From: Clostridium sp. AM58-1XD
Lineage (GTDB): Bacteria; Bacillota; Clostridia; Lachnospirales; Lachnospiraceae
DNA length: 64,000 nt
Direction: 5' to 3'
Assembly (NCBI RefSeq): GCF_003464085.1
Contig: NZ_QSDR01000007.1
Location: 62,001-126,000, forward strand
Shown: positions 8,224 to 17,145 of the stretch, one piece after another
How positions within the stretch are numbered: position 1 is the first letter of the stretch
How the letters are laid out: every line of letters starts with the position of its first letter
The notes under the pieces: model-generated
The model's input: the letters and a program-made list of their open reading frames with translations, nothing else
What the model was told of the DNA's origin: nothing
Databases searched by the model: none
Position numbers and translations under genes: made by a program

Positions 8224-8737
8224 GATTCGCGTATTGTTGCATGAGGAAGAAGTGAATAGAAGAATCAGCGAGGTTGCAGCGGAGATCGACAGGGATTATG
8301 AGGGAAAGAATGTACATCTGATCTGCGTATTAAAAGGCGGCGTGTTTTTTACATGTGAGCTGGCAAAGCGTATTACGCGGCCCGTATCCCTTGATTTCAT
8401 GTCTGTATCCAGCTATGGAAGCGGAACTGAGTCCAGCGGAGTTGTAAAAATTATCAAGGATCTGGATGAGCCGCTGGAAGGCAAGAATGTTATTATCGTT
8501 GAAGATATCATCGATTCAGGAAGAACTCTGTCATATTTGATTGAGGTACTGAAGCAGAGACACCCAGCCAGCATTGATCTGTGTACGCTGCTTGACAAGC
8601 CGGAGAGGCGAGTAAAAAAACAGGTACAGGTGAAGTATACCTGTTTTACGATTCCAGATGAGTTTGTAGTAGGTTACGGGCTGGATTATGACCAGCATTA
8701 CAGAAATTTGCCGTATATCGGAGTAATTGAGCAGTAA
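8213..8737 (+). CDS. hpt: Hypoxanthine phosphoribosyltransferase
   Basis: A 174-residue purine-salvage enzyme that joins hypoxanthine or guanine to PRPP. The PRPP-binding loop VIIVEDIIDSGRTLSY (about residues 92-107), the LKGGVFFTCELAKR segment and the flexible-loop SSYGSGT are all present. The ATG lies inside the end of tilS (overlap 11 bases) after GGAGG, pointing to translational coupling. Order tilS-hpt-ftsH is the classic Firmicute cluster. Length is normal. Confidence 0.96.
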   Translation: MADKIRVLLHEEEVNRRISEVAAEIDRDYEGKNVHLICVLKGGVFFTCELAKRITRPVSLDFMSVSSYGSGTESSGVVKIIKDLDEPLEGKNVIIVEDIIDSGRTLSYLIEVLKQRHPASIDLCTLLDKPERRVKKQVQVKYTCFTIPDEFVVGYGLDYDQHYRNLPYIGVIEQ

Positions 8738-8749
8738 GGAGGCAGCCAG

Positions 8750-10563
8750 TTGAGACAGCAATCATTTAGAGGTTTTGGGTTCATCACGATTATGATGCTC
8801 CTGCTTTTCATGGCGATTGTTCTGCCGAGCAAGATGTTCGTGGAGAGAATGAGCAGCAAGGAACTCGTGGAGAAGCTGGACAGCGGAAACGTTGTTAGCG
8901 TTACGATCAGACCGAACAGAGAGACGCCCACGGGAGAAGTGGTGCTGAGCATGAAAGGACAAAAGGATGAGTATTCCGCATACGTTTCTGATGTCCGTGA
9001 AATAGAAGAAATGCTGAAGACACAAGATATCGATTATACGATGGAAAATGTTCCACAGGAAAGTTATATGATGACGGTTATTCTTCCTGTAGTCCTTACC
9101 GGAATCGTATTTGTCGGAATTTTTGTGTTTATGAACATGAGAGCCGGGGGCGGCGGTACAAATGCAAAAATGATGAATTTTGGCAAGAGCCGGGCCCGCA
9201 TGACTCGTGAAAGTAGCGTGAATTTCAGCAAAGTAGCGGGCCTCAGGAGGAAAAAGAAGAATTAGAGGAGATCGTGGATTTCCTTAAAAACCCCCAGAAA
9301 TATACGAGCGTAGGGGCGAGAATCCCGAAGGGACTGATTCTTGTAGGCCCTCCTGGTACAGGAAAGACTCTTTTAGCGAAAGCAGTGGCAGGAGAGGCGG
9401 GAGTTCCATTCTTCAGCATATCCGGTTCTGATTTTGTTGAGATGTTCGTCGGAGTCGGCGCTTCCCGTGTCCGTGACCTTTTTGAGGATGCGAAGAAGAA
9501 TGCGCCATGTATTGTATTTATTGATGAGATCGATGCCGTAGCCCGCCGCAGAGGAACCGGCATGGGCGGAGGCCACGACGAGAGAGAGCAGACGCTGAAT
9601 CAGCTTCTGGTAGAGATGGATGGCTTTGGAGTCAACGAAGGAATTATCGTTATGGCGGCTACAAATAGAGTGGATATTCTGGACCCGGCAATTCTTCGTC
9701 CGGGAAGGTTTGACAGAAAGGTTGCCGTCGGCCGTCCGGATGTAAAGGGCAGAGAAGAAATCCTGGCCGTTCATTCAGGAGAAAAGCCGCTTGCGGAGGA
9801 TGTAAATCTGAAGCGTGTGGCACAGACGACCTCCGGATTTACCGGTGCGGATCTGGAAAATCTGATGAATGAGGCCGCAATTCTGGCTGCAAAGACAGGA
9901 AGGAAATTTATTAAGCAGGAAGATATAGACCGTGCGTTCGTTAAGGTAGGGATAGGCGCTGAAAAGAGAAGTAAGGTGATTTCCGAAAAGGAAAAGAAGA
10001 TTACAGCTTATCATGAGGCCGGCCATGCGATTTTATTCCATGTCCTTCCGGATGTAGGGCCGGTTCATACCATTTCCATCATTCCAACTGGAATGGGAGC
10101 AGCCGGTTACACCATGCCGCTTCCGGAAAAGGATGAAATATTCAATTCCAAAAATAAGATGCTGCAGAATATCATGGTAGCATTGGGCGGAAGAATTGCA
10201 GAGGAAATGATTTTCGGCGATGTGACGACAGGCGCTTCTCAGGATATCAAACAGGCCACAGCTACTGCAAGGGCTATGGTGACACAGTATGGAATGTCGG
10301 AAAAGATCGGTATGATCAATTACGGCAGTGATGACGATGAGGTATTTATCGGCCGTGACCTGGCTCATACAAAGAGTTACGGAGAGCGTGTGGCCAGTGA
10401 AATCGACAGCGAAGTGAAACGGATTATCGATGAGTGTTACGATAAGGCCAGGAAAATTATACAGGAGCATGAAGATGTCCTTCATGCCTGCTGCAGCCTT
10501 TTGATTGAGAAGGAAAAGATAGGACAGGAGGAATTTGAGGGCCTGTTTTCGAAGGAAATGTAA
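8750..10563 (+). CDS. ftsH: ATP-dependent zinc metalloprotease FtsH (reading frame broken near 9243)
   Basis: FtsH is a membrane-anchored AAA+ protease that degrades misfolded membrane proteins and regulators. The TTG start at 8750 follows TAAGGAGG. The N-terminal part has two membrane helices (about residues 9-26 and 109-128) flanking the extracytoplasmic domain and runs to FSKVAGL; the frame then breaks and the rest continues as [18 protein letters not shown] (Walker A), [10 protein letters not shown] (Walker B), RPGRFDRK and the zinc site HEAGH. Adding one base at GGCCTCAGG restores the expected sequence V-A-G-L-x-E-E-K-E-E-L. Combined length is about 604 residues, as usual. Probably a sequence error rather than a real null allele. 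Confidence 0.93.
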
Positions 10564-10696
10564 AGGTTTTATTTATTTTTTATAGGGGTTTGGAAGGACA
10601 TAAGAAAGAGCGAGGGATATTTGCATAAAAAATAATTTAAAATCACATGAAGTTTGTGCACACTTATTTTTGTACATGTGATACTATAATTAACGT

Positions 10697-10795
10697 AAAC
10701 CCCCCCCCAATACATTATATAGTTTTTGCTACACCCCATAAGAAACGAAATACCTTCTCCTAAAAGAGCCGGCTACCCCGCCGGCTCTTTTACTT
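10697..10795 (+). ncRNA. Possible small RNA of about 100 nt
   Basis: A TATAAT box at 10685-10690 would place a start near 10697, exactly before a C9 tract, and a strong terminator ends at about 10795. No open frame fills the interval and it is separated from ftsH by more than 130 bases. The -35 box is poor, so this is a suggestion only; the terminator could instead belong to ftsH. Confidence 0.25.
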
Positions 10796-10800
10796 TTCTT
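10762..10800 (+). terminator. Intrinsic terminator
   Basis: AAAAGAGCCGGC (10762-10773), loop TACCCC, and GCCGGCTCTTTT (10780-10791) form a perfect 12-bp stem, followed by ACTTTTCTTTTT. Confidence 0.92.
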
Positions 10801-10939
10801 TTTGGAAAAGCTTTTGAGGGTGTATAAACCGGGAATGAACAGGCAAGAGTTGCAGGAGAAGCAGTAAATATCAGAGGGATTTGAAAGCCCAGGATGTCCG
10901 TACAGGCTGGGAGGAAGGGGCAAGTTTTTTGTTTTTATG

Positions 10940-10968
10940 TTGTATATTTTTGTTTAATCGTATAGAAT
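10940..10968 (+). promoter_or_regulatory. Candidate promoter of the GH13 gene
   Basis: TTGTAT (10940-10945), 17-nt spacer, TAGAAT (10963-10968), about 45 bases before the start codon at 11015. Confidence 0.5.
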
Positions 10969-11014
10969 AAAAGTAGTATGATCGGAAAATTATCGATGAA
11001 AAGGAAAATAAAGC

Positions 11015-13123
11015 ATGGATTATTTGGCTCCAGAATTAATTAGGGATGCATTGTTTACAGATGAGACAGATGATTACAGAATACCGGCTGAGCCGGATCC
11101 GGGAGATACTGTGATCATCCGGTTCAGAACGGCAAAAAATAATGCAGATGGGGTCTTTTATATTGAAGGTATAGATGCGAAAAAGAGCGAAATGAAGAAG
11201 GCCGAATCAGATGAGCTGTTTGATTATTATGAGCTTGCGATTCTCATCGGGGACGAGCCGGTTAATTATTTCTTTCAGGTGGTAAGAGAAAAGGAAGTCT
11301 GTTATTACAACCGCCTGGGCATTACAACAGATATACAGAACTGTTATGACTTTCGCATTACACCAGGGTTCCATACGCCGGAATGGGCAAAAGGAGCTGT
11401 AATATATCAGATCTACGTAGATAGATTTTGCCGTGGGGACCACTTTAACGACGTGGACACAAATGAATATATCTATATTGGCAATCCGGTAACCAGAGTT
11501 TCTGACTGGAAAGAGTATCCGCAGGACATGGATGTTGCCAGATTCTACGGTGGAGATCTCCAGGGGGTATGGGACAAACTGGACTATCTTCAGACGCTGG
11601 GAGTAGAAGTTATTTATTTTAATCCGCTTTTTGTATCGCCGTCAAACCATAAATATGACTGTCAGGATTATGATTATATTGATCCCCATATTGGCGTCAT
11701 CGTAAATGACGGAGGCAGCAGGCTGAATGATGGAGAAAAGGATAATACCAAGGCCAGCAGATATATCCTGCGTACGACCAATAGGAGAAATCTGGAGGCG
11801 AGCAACGCATTTTTTGCCCGTCTGGTACAGGAAATTCATTTACGCGGCATGCGGGTAATTATTGATGGTGTGTTTAATCATTGCGGGTCGTTTAACAAAT
11901 GGCTGGACCGGGAACGGATTTATGAAAAATCAGGTATTTATGAGCCGGGAGCTTATACGGACAAGGACAGCCCATACCATACGTTCTTTAAGTTTTTCAG
12001 TGATGAATGGCCATATAACAAAAATTATGACGGCTGGTGGGGTCATGACACTCTGCCCAAACTGAATTACGAGGAATCGCCCAAGCTATACGAATACGTA
12101 ATGAACATTGCAAGAAAATGGGTTTCTCCTCCATATAATGTGGATGGCTGGAGACTGGATGTAGCGGCTGACTTGGGTCATAGCAGTGAGTTCAACCACA
12201 GGTTCTGGCGTGATTTCAGAAAAGTTGTAAAAGAAGCGAATCCGGAAGCAATCATACTGGCGGAACATTACGGCGATCCGGCCAGCTGGCTCCAGGGAGA
12301 CCAGTGGGATACGGTGATGAATTACGATGCATTTATGGAACCGATATCGTGGTTTCTCACCGGTATGGAAAAACACAGCGACGAATACAATGAATATCTG
12401 GATGGAAACGGAGAAAATTTCTTCAGCTCCATGGCATATAATATGAGCCGAATGCAGACGCCGTCCCTGCAGACAGCTATGAACGAACTGTCAAATCATG
12501 ACCACTCCCGCTTTTTGACAAGGACGAACCGAAAGGTGGGCCGCATTGCTACGGCCGGTCCTGAGGCAGCAGCAGAGGGAATTAATCCTGCTGTTTTCAG
12601 AGAAGCCGTTCTGATCCAGATGACCTGGCCGGGCGCTCCCACGATCTATTATGGGGATGAAGCCGGAATGTGCGGATGGACCGATCCGGATAACAGGCGT
12701 ACGTATCCGTGGGGTGAAGAAGATCCGGAGCTTGTGGATTACCACACCTATCTGATAGGGATACACAAGAGGAACAGCGCCTTGAGAAAAGGATCTGTCA
12801 AGCCACTGCTGGCGGGCAAGAATTTGATTGCCTATGGCAGAATGTATGGGGATGAACGCTGTGTGATCATAATTAATAATGCGAAGGATGACCAGGATAT
12901 CAGAATACCAGTCTGGCAGCTGGGCATAACTGATAAGCATTTTATAACCAGGCGGGTCTGTTCATATCCGTATGGCTATAATGTAGGGCATTTGGAAAGA
13001 CACATTAAAAACGGATTTTTTGAGATCAGTATGAGTGGATACAGCGCGGTATTGTACTGCTGTAATCTGAAGACAGACAGAATTGTACAGGAAGAGCAGC
13101 TTGAGAAGGAAGAAGGGCAGTAA
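11015..13123 (+). CDS. GH13 alpha-glycosidase (neopullulanase/cyclomaltodextrinase-like)
   Basis: A 702-residue cytoplasmic alpha-amylase-superfamily enzyme with no signal peptide. An N-terminal beta domain (about residues 1-120) precedes the barrel, which starts at WAKGAVIYQIYVDRF. Catalytic regions are intact: DGVFNHCG (region I), VDGWRLDVA with the nucleophile Asp, IILAEHYG with the acid/base Glu, and SNHDHSRF with the transition-state Asp. A C-terminal beta domain ends the protein. It probably hydrolyses imported maltodextrins or cyclomaltodextrins. It is monocistronic between its own promoter and an 18-bp terminator. This active enzyme contrasts with the degenerate GlgX-like protein at 49120-50978. 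Confidence 0.9.
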   Translation: MDYLAPELIRDALFTDETDDYRIPAEPDPGDTVIIRFRTAKNNADGVFYIEGIDAKKSEMKKAESDELFDYYELAILIGDEPVNYFFQVVREKEVCYYNRLGITTDIQNCYDFRITPGFHTPEWAKGAVIYQIYVDRFCRGDHFNDVDTNEYIYIGNPVTRVSDWKEYPQDMDVARFYGGDLQGVWDKLDYLQTLGVEVIYFNPLFVSPSNHKYDCQDYDYIDPHIGVIVNDGGSRLNDGEKDNTKASRYILRTTNRRNLEASNAFFARLVQEIHLRGMRVIIDGVFNHCGSFNKWLDRERIYEKSGIYEPGAYTDKDSPYHTFFKFFSDEWPYNKNYDGWWGHDTLPKLNYEESPKLYEYVMNIARKWVSPPYNVDGWRLDVAADLGHSSEFNHRFWRDFRKVVKEANPEAIILAEHYGDPASWLQGDQWDTVMNYDAFMEPISWFLTGMEKHSDEYNEYLDGNGENFFSSMAYNMSRMQTPSLQTAMNELSNHDHSRFLTRTNRKVGRIATAGPEAAAEGINPAVFREAVLIQMTWPGAPTIYYGDEAGMCGWTDPDNRRTYPWGEEDPELVDYHTYLIGIHKRNSALRKGSVKPLLAGKNLIAYGRMYGDERCVIIINNAKDDQDIRIPVWQLGITDKHFITRRVCSYPYGYNVGHLERHIKNGFFEISMSGYSAVLYCCNLKTDRIVQEEQLEKEEGQ

Positions 13124-13161
13124 GACCGGGCCGGAAATGACCGCGGAATTCTGCTTTACCG

Positions 13162-13217
13162 GAAAGAAGCTGAGACCAGAACAGAATCAAGGATTCCAGC
13201 TGGTCTCAGCTTCTTTC
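13162..13217 (+). terminator. Terminator of the GH13 gene
   Basis: An 18-bp perfect stem: 13162-13179 (GAAAGAAGCTGAGACCAG) pairs with 13200-13217, with a 20-nt loop; ATTTCA follows. It is symmetrical enough to work in both directions. Confidence 0.8.
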
Positions 13218-13262
13218 ATTTCAGGAGGGCTGAATTGTTGCTAAAAAATTGAGGAAAAGTGC

Positions 13263-13291
13263 TTGATTTTTTGCGTTTGCTATGATAAACT
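13263..13291 (+). promoter_or_regulatory. Promoter of the tRNA-Tyr/tRNA-Leu operon
   Basis: TTGATT (13263-13268), 17-nt spacer, TAAACT (13286-13291), 20 bases before the tRNA. The stretch just upstream, AAAAAATTGAGGAAAAG, is nearly the same as that before the second tRNA promoter at 16803. Confidence 0.65.
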
Positions 13292-13311
13292 AACTCATGC
13301 TTATCATATAT

Positions 13312-13393
13312 GGATGGGTTCCCGAGTGGCCAAAGGGGGCAGACTGTAAATCTGTTAGCGACGCTTTCGGTGGTTCGAATCCACCTCCATCCA
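13312..13393 (+). tRNA. tRNA-Tyr (anticodon GTA)
   Basis: Long-variable-arm class II tRNA with anticodon arm CAGACTGTAAATCTG, T arm GGTGGTTCGAATCCACC, and acceptor GGATGGG pairing with TCCATCC (one G-U). The CCA end is not encoded. Confidence 0.96.
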
Positions 13394-13398
13394 TTTAT

Positions 13399-13485
13399 GC
13401 CGGCGTGGCGGAACTGGCAGACGCACAGGACTTAAAATCCTGCGGGACTTATCCTCCCGTACCGGTTCGATTCCGGTCGCCGGCA
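13399..13485 (+). tRNA. tRNA-Leu (anticodon TAA)
   Basis: Class II tRNA with acceptor GCCGGCG/CGCCGGC, anticodon arm AGGACTTAAAATCCT and T arm ACCGGTTCGATTCCGGT. It starts 5 bases after tRNA-Tyr, in the same transcript. Confidence 0.96.
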
Positions 13486-13492
13486 TTTAACA

Positions 13493-13525
13493 ACCGTAAA
13501 CAGACAAACTGTTTGCGGTCTTTTT
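13493..13525 (+). terminator. Terminator of the Tyr-Leu tRNA operon
   Basis: ACCGTAAACAG (13493-13503) pairs with CTGTTTGCGGT (13509-13519), one G-U pair, followed by CTTTTTGTTTTT. Confidence 0.92.
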
Positions 13526-13600
13526 GTTTTTGGGGAAAGTCCGTCTTAAAATCAAAACGCACCATAAGGCGATCTGGAATGATCTGGAAGGAAAAAAAAC

Positions 13601-13629
13601 TTGCCTTATAAAGGGGAAGGCGTTAAGAT
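13601..13629 (+). promoter_or_regulatory. Candidate promoter of the secreted-protein gene
   Basis: TTGCCT (13601-13606), 17-nt spacer, TAAGAT (13624-13629), about 57 bases before the start codon at 13686. Confidence 0.45.
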
Positions 13630-13685
13630 AGTTACTATAAAAGCCTCATTACGAGACGGGGAGGCAGAGAAAGGCGGAGGTTTTA

Positions 13686-14417
13686 ATGAAAAAGAAATTA
13701 ATGATACTTGCGGCCGCCGGTTGCATGACACTGGCAATGACCATTCCTGCATTTGCAGGAGAATGGCAGCAGAATGGATCCGGATGGTGGTATGATAACG
13801 GGGACGGTACATATCCGGCAGAGTGCTGGAAGTGGATTGATGGGGACGGAGACGGAACGGCAGAATGTTATTATTTCGATAAAGAAGGTTATATGCTTTC
13901 GGGAGTTACAACTCCGGACGGCAAACAGGTCAATGAAAGCGGAAAATGGATACAGGAAGGCGTAGTTCAGACAAAGGACAGCACAAGCGTGCAGGATCAG
14001 AGCGTAGCTTTAGCCTCTCTGGAACCTGCCAGCGTAGCTTATTTTGTATATCTTCCGGATACAATTACGGATGCCGCGGGAAATACATATACGAAGCCGT
14101 TTGCTATTAACTGCAGGGAAGACAGGGGAAGCTGCTACTGCATGTACGACAATAACGGTTATACCCGCCTGAGAGCAGATAAGGTCGCCCTGGCAAAAGG
14201 CAGCGTTGGAGAAATTGCTCAGGAGGTGGTTCTGGATATCTATGACGCGAAGTCAAATAAGCTGCTTTACAGCACTACGGTGACGCCCCAGACAGAGGGG
14301 GAAGCATTTGACGTGGATATAGTCGGCCATGCCAGGATTAAGCTGGCTGCGCGTGTGACATCAGATCAGGGAGATTCTGCATACGTAATCTTGGAAAATC
14401 TTCGTTTTGCAAAATAA
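13686..14417 (+). CDS. Secreted protein with a cell-wall-binding-like repeat
   Basis: A 243-residue exported protein. Residues 1-24 form a classic signal peptide (MKKKLMILAAAGCMTLAM, cleavage after AFA). The mature N-terminus, about residues 25-75, contains WQQNGSGWWYDNGDGTYP and YYFDKEGYMLSG, which are the aromatic and Gly pattern of choline/cell-wall-binding repeats. The remaining 150 residues look like a beta-sandwich domain (YTKPFAINCREDRGSC, then VGEIAQEVVLDIYDAKSNKLL and LAARVT near the end) that I cannot assign with certainty; an NPCBM-like carbohydrate-binding fold is possible. The start follows GGCGGAGG. It has its own promoter and terminator, so it is a single gene. Likely surface-attached; function unknown. 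Confidence 0.75.
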   Translation: MKKKLMILAAAGCMTLAMTIPAFAGEWQQNGSGWWYDNGDGTYPAECWKWIDGDGDGTAECYYFDKEGYMLSGVTTPDGKQVNESGKWIQEGVVQTKDSTSVQDQSVALASLEPASVAYFVYLPDTITDAAGNTYTKPFAINCREDRGSCYCMYDNNGYTRLRADKVALAKGSVGEIAQEVVLDIYDAKSNKLLYSTTVTPQTEGEAFDVDIVGHARIKLAARVTSDQGDSAYVILENLRFAK

Positions 14418-14470
14418 GATTGTGGATTGCGGGACGTTGAAGACATAGATGGATGATGTGAGGAATATAT

Positions 14471-14517
14471 AAAAAACCGCTGCAAAAGCTGTTATTCAGC
14501 TGTATGCAGCGGTTTTT
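14471..14517 (+). terminator. Terminator after the secreted-protein gene
   Basis: AAAAACCGCTGC pairs with GCAGCGGTTTTT (14506-14517), with a smaller AGCTG/CAGCT hairpin inside. It also faces the convergent tRNA-Ala/Val pair and can stop both strands. Confidence 0.88.
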
Positions 14518-14530
14518 CATGTCTTTCCAG

Positions 14531-14603
14531 TGGAGCATATGGGATTCGAACCCACGACCTCAACAATGCGAATGTTGCGCGCTCCCAACTGCGCTAATGC
14601 CCC
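14531..14603 (-). tRNA. tRNA-Ala (anticodon CGC)
   Basis: Read on the minus strand: acceptor GGGGCAT/ATGCTCC, D arm AGCGCAGTTGGGAGCGC, anticodon loop TTCGCAT giving CGC (reads GCG), T arm CGTGGGTTCGAATCCCA(T)-type. Ends with discriminator A at 14531, no encoded CCA. Confidence 0.92.
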
Positions 14604-14621
14604 ATATCCATATGGAACTAA

Positions 14622-14695
14622 TGGAAGCAACGGGGCTCGAACCCGTGACCTTTCGCGTGTGAGGCGAACGCTCATCCCAGCTGAGCTATGCTTCC
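14622..14695 (-). tRNA. tRNA-Val (anticodon CAC)
   Basis: Read on the minus strand: acceptor GGAAGCA, D arm AGCTCAGCTGGGATGAGC, anticodon stem TTCGC/GCGAA with loop CTCACAC giving CAC (reads GTG), and T arm CACGGGTTCGAGCCCCG. It lies 18 bases upstream of tRNA-Ala in the same orientation. Confidence 0.92.
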
Positions 14696-14806
14696 GTATT
14701 TTTAATTATATCACCATTGCAGAAAAAATAAATAGATATTAATAAAAAAATTCAGACTTTCTTTAAATGAGAAGAATGGTTATGAACCACAAGAGAGGAA
14801 AAGAAA

Positions 14807-15973
14807 ATGAAAGTAAGACGGCCTGATTATTTTAAGGATTTTTGCTGTACTGGATCAGACTGCAGCGATAACTGCTGTATTGGATGGGAAATTGATATTG
14901 ACATGGAGACTATGGAGCGTTATAGAAAGGCGGAGGGAATGTTCGGCAGACGACTTCACAATTCAATATCGTCGGATGATGAGCCGCATTTTATTCTGAA
15001 AAACGAACGATGCCCCTTTCTGAATAAAGAAAATCTCTGCGATATCATCGTGACCATGGGAAATGACAGCATCTGCGAGATATGCAGGGAACATCCGCGT
15101 TATTATGAATGGTTCGGGTATTTGAAAGAGGCTGGACTGGGACTGTGCTGTGAAGAAGCAGCCAGGCTGATGCTCCAGAACAGGACGCCTCTTGCCTTTG
15201 AAGAAACAGAGGAATCAGAAGAAGAGGGGGATGAAGAGCTTCTGGATGAACCGGAATTGCTGGAGGCTTTGTACGAGGCGAGAGAAAACGTATTCTGGAT
15301 TCTTCAGGACAGAAGCAGAAACCTGTGGGAACGTTTTGAAATCGTCTTGTCTTTGGCAACAGAGCTTCAGGTAATTCTGGATGAAAACGATTCTGGAGAA
15401 AAAACAGAGAAAATGATTAGAATGGTTTCCGCCTCATTTCGAAATACAGAGCACAGGAGAAGCTGGTTCGGAAAAAGTGATCTGCCGTTTCAGGAAGGAA
15501 AAGGGAACCAAAAGGAGCAGAGAGTGCGAGGGATCCGGACATTGCTGAAGTTTTATGAGGGGATGGAGGCCATTGATGAAAATTGGACGAAAAGACTGAG
15601 AGACCTGGAGAACAGGCTTCCGGCCCTGCTGGATCAGGAATTCAGTTTCAGAAAATATTACGAAGACTTTCTGTATGAATATGAACATTTGGCCGTGTAT
15701 TTTATTTATCGCTATTTTTTGAAATCGTATTACGACAGGGATGTTATTTCAAAAGCCGGGATGGCTGCCGTCAGTTGTCTTGTCATATGGATAACAGGAA
15801 TTTATACATGGATGGAAACAGGAGAGTTTTCGCTGAAAGAGCAGATTCGGGTGGTAAAAGATTATTCGAGGGAGGTGGAATACAGCACTGAAAATATGGA
15901 ACGCCTGGAAGAGGCATTCTGGACCGATGAAAGTTTTCGCGACGCATTTTTTAAAATAATTGCGCCGTTATAA
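14807..15973 (+). CDS. fliB: Flagellin lysine-N-methylase FliB
   Basis: A 388-residue FliB-type enzyme that methylates surface lysines of flagellin in Salmonella and clostridia. The Cys-rich N-terminus (CCTGSDCSDNCCIGWEIDID at about residues 14-33, CPFLNKENLCDI at about 69-80, then SICEICREHPR) is the signature, proposed to bind an Fe-S cluster. The rest is helical with an acidic stretch near residues 133-150. The start follows AGAGGAAAAG. It is monocistronic; no flagellar gene is in this window, so the substrate must be encoded elsewhere. The presence of the gene suggests a flagellated strain or a recent ancestor. Confidence 0.88.
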   Translation: MKVRRPDYFKDFCCTGSDCSDNCCIGWEIDIDMETMERYRKAEGMFGRRLHNSISSDDEPHFILKNERCPFLNKENLCDIIVTMGNDSICEICREHPRYYEWFGYLKEAGLGLCCEEAARLMLQNRTPLAFEETEESEEEGDEELLDEPELLEALYEARENVFWILQDRSRNLWERFEIVLSLATELQVILDENDSGEKTEKMIRMVSASFRNTEHRRSWFGKSDLPFQEGKGNQKEQRVRGIRTLLKFYEGMEAIDENWTKRLRDLENRLPALLDQEFSFRKYYEDFLYEYEHLAVYFIYRYFLKSYYDRDVISKAGMAAVSCLVIWITGIYTWMETGEFSLKEQIRVVKDYSREVEYSTENMERLEEAFWTDESFRDAFFKIIAPL

Positions 15974-15999
15974 AAAAAATATGTTATACTAGAGTGTGT

Positions 16000-16017
16000 G
16001 GATGTCTGTAGACATCC
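16000..16017 (+). promoter_or_regulatory. Perfect 5' hairpin before the thioesterase gene
   Basis: GGATGTC-TGTA-GACATCC lies about 10 bases after a TATACT box (15985-15990). It would sit at the 5' end of the mRNA and could stabilise it. Confidence 0.4.
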
Positions 16018-16051
16018 ATTTCATCATTATGTAAGAAAGGATGGCAAACGT

Positions 16052-16477
16052 ATGGCATTTAAACCTTATGAACATAAGACTCAGTATTATGAGACAGATC
16101 AAATGGGGATCATTCATCACAGCAATTATATCCGATGGTTTGAAGAGGCCAGGACAGATATGATGGATCAGATGGGCATGGGATACGACACGATGGAAGC
16201 TCAGGGAATTATCATTCCCGTATTGTCTGTTCAGTGTGAATATAAATCCATGACGCATTTTGGTGAAACGGTTCAGGTACTTCCAATAGTACGCGAATAT
16301 AATGGTATCCGTATGACAATCGAATATACGGTTATGGACAAGGAGACGGGGGAACTGCGCTGTGTAGGGCAGACGCGCCACTGTTTCCTTACGAAAGACG
16401 GCAAGCCTGTCTCTCTTAAGAAAAAGTATTTTCTCGTAGATGATCTGTTCCGCAGGTGCAGTGAGGCAGAAGAATAA
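16052..16477 (+). CDS. Acyl-CoA thioesterase, YbgC/FadM-type hotdog fold
   Basis: A 141-residue 4HBT-superfamily thioesterase. The active-site segment YYETDQMGIIHHSNYIRWFEEAR (about residues 11-33) has the catalytic Asp (TDQMG) and the HHSNY signature. A longer frame opens at GTG 15998, but the extra 18 residues are not family-like and include the 5' hairpin, so the ATG at 16052 is preferred; AGAAAGG lies about 12 bases upstream. It likely hydrolyses short or medium acyl-CoA esters in the cytoplasm. Single gene with its own promoter-like TATACT and a downstream inverted repeat. Confidence 0.85.
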   Translation: MAFKPYEHKTQYYETDQMGIIHHSNYIRWFEEARTDMMDQMGMGYDTMEAQGIIIPVLSVQCEYKSMTHFGETVQVLPIVREYNGIRMTIEYTVMDKETGELRCVGQTRHCFLTKDGKPVSLKKKYFLVDDLFRRCSEAEE

Positions 16478-16913
16478 AATTTTATAAGTAGATATCGGCT
16501 GTGTTGAGGATGAAGTATACCGTACGTGGTATTATATGAGCTCCGATGCCGGATTTCATTTAAAGGCAGCGGTCAAACTGTTAAATGAAATCTGGTTCGG
16601 AGCCGTACCTGCTTCTTTTTACACGACTTTCATATCTTATAAAGCAGGCGGTGTTTTCGTTTGTAACAAATAATAGTGATCTACAGGATAAGTGCGGAAC
16701 TGGTTGCGGCGGCTGGAACGTCAGGTCAGGCCGATTTTTGTCTGCTTTAATGAAGCGTGGGATTGAGCGAAATAAAAATATAAAAAAATTGAGAAAAGGT
16801 CCTTGACAATTTTAAAGTTTTCCTGTAAAATTGTCCATGTTGTTGCGGAAGACAGCAGTCGATTGAGGAGCTGCCGCAAGGCGATGTCCTTTGCAAAATG
16901 TCTAAAAGCATTT
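16478..16913. other. Intergenic region, thioesterase to tRNA-Phe
   Basis: No convincing gene in 436 bases. It holds an interrupted inverted repeat at 16540-16603 (GATTTCATTTAA at 16552-16563 pairs with 16581-16592; GCTCCGA at 16540-16546 pairs with TCGGAGC at 16597-16603), with a T5 run some 13 bases later, probably the thioesterase terminator. The tRNA promoter at 16803-16831 follows. Confidence 0.6.
16803..16831 (+). promoter_or_regulatory. Promoter of the Phe-Gly-Gly tRNA operon
   Basis: TTGACA (16803-16808), 17-nt spacer, TAAAAT (16826-16831). It is preceded by AAAAAATTGAGAAAAGG, nearly identical to the block before the Tyr-Leu tRNA promoter. The leader of about 75 nt is unusually long for a tRNA operon. 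Confidence 0.72.
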
Positions 16914-16986
<73 letters not shown>

Positions 16987-17031
16987 CTGTAAATCAGCAA
17001 ATTGCGTTGATTTTCTAAAGTAATAATATCT

Positions 17032-17102
17032 GCGGGTGTAGTTCAATGGTAGAACACCAGCCTTCCAAGCTGGATACGTGGGTTCGATTCCCATCACCCG
17101 CT
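17032..17102 (+). tRNA. tRNA-Gly (anticodon TCC)
   Basis: Acceptor GCGGGTG/CACCCGC, D arm with AATGGTAG, anticodon arm CCAGCCTTCCAAGCTGG, T arm GTGGGTTCGATTCCCAT. Confidence 0.97.
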
Positions 17103-17145
17103 TTGGTGAAATATTCACCTGACAATTAAATATGTTTGATTTTAT

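Larger units (their letters stand above)
10564..11014. other. Intergenic region ftsH to GH13 gene
   Basis: No protein gene is visible in these 451 bases. They hold an AT-rich stretch, a TATAAT box (10685-10690), a C9 tract (10700-10708), a strong terminator (10762-10791) and the promoter of the GH13 gene (10940-10968). Confidence 0.7.

Noticed and set aside
13297..13611. Plus-strand open frame across the Tyr and Leu tRNAs
   Set aside because: The frame is made of tRNA sequence; the tRNAs fold fully and no ribosome site precedes the frame.
14530..14742. Plus-strand open frame opposite the Ala and Val tRNAs
   Set aside because: Its sequence is the complement of two tRNAs.
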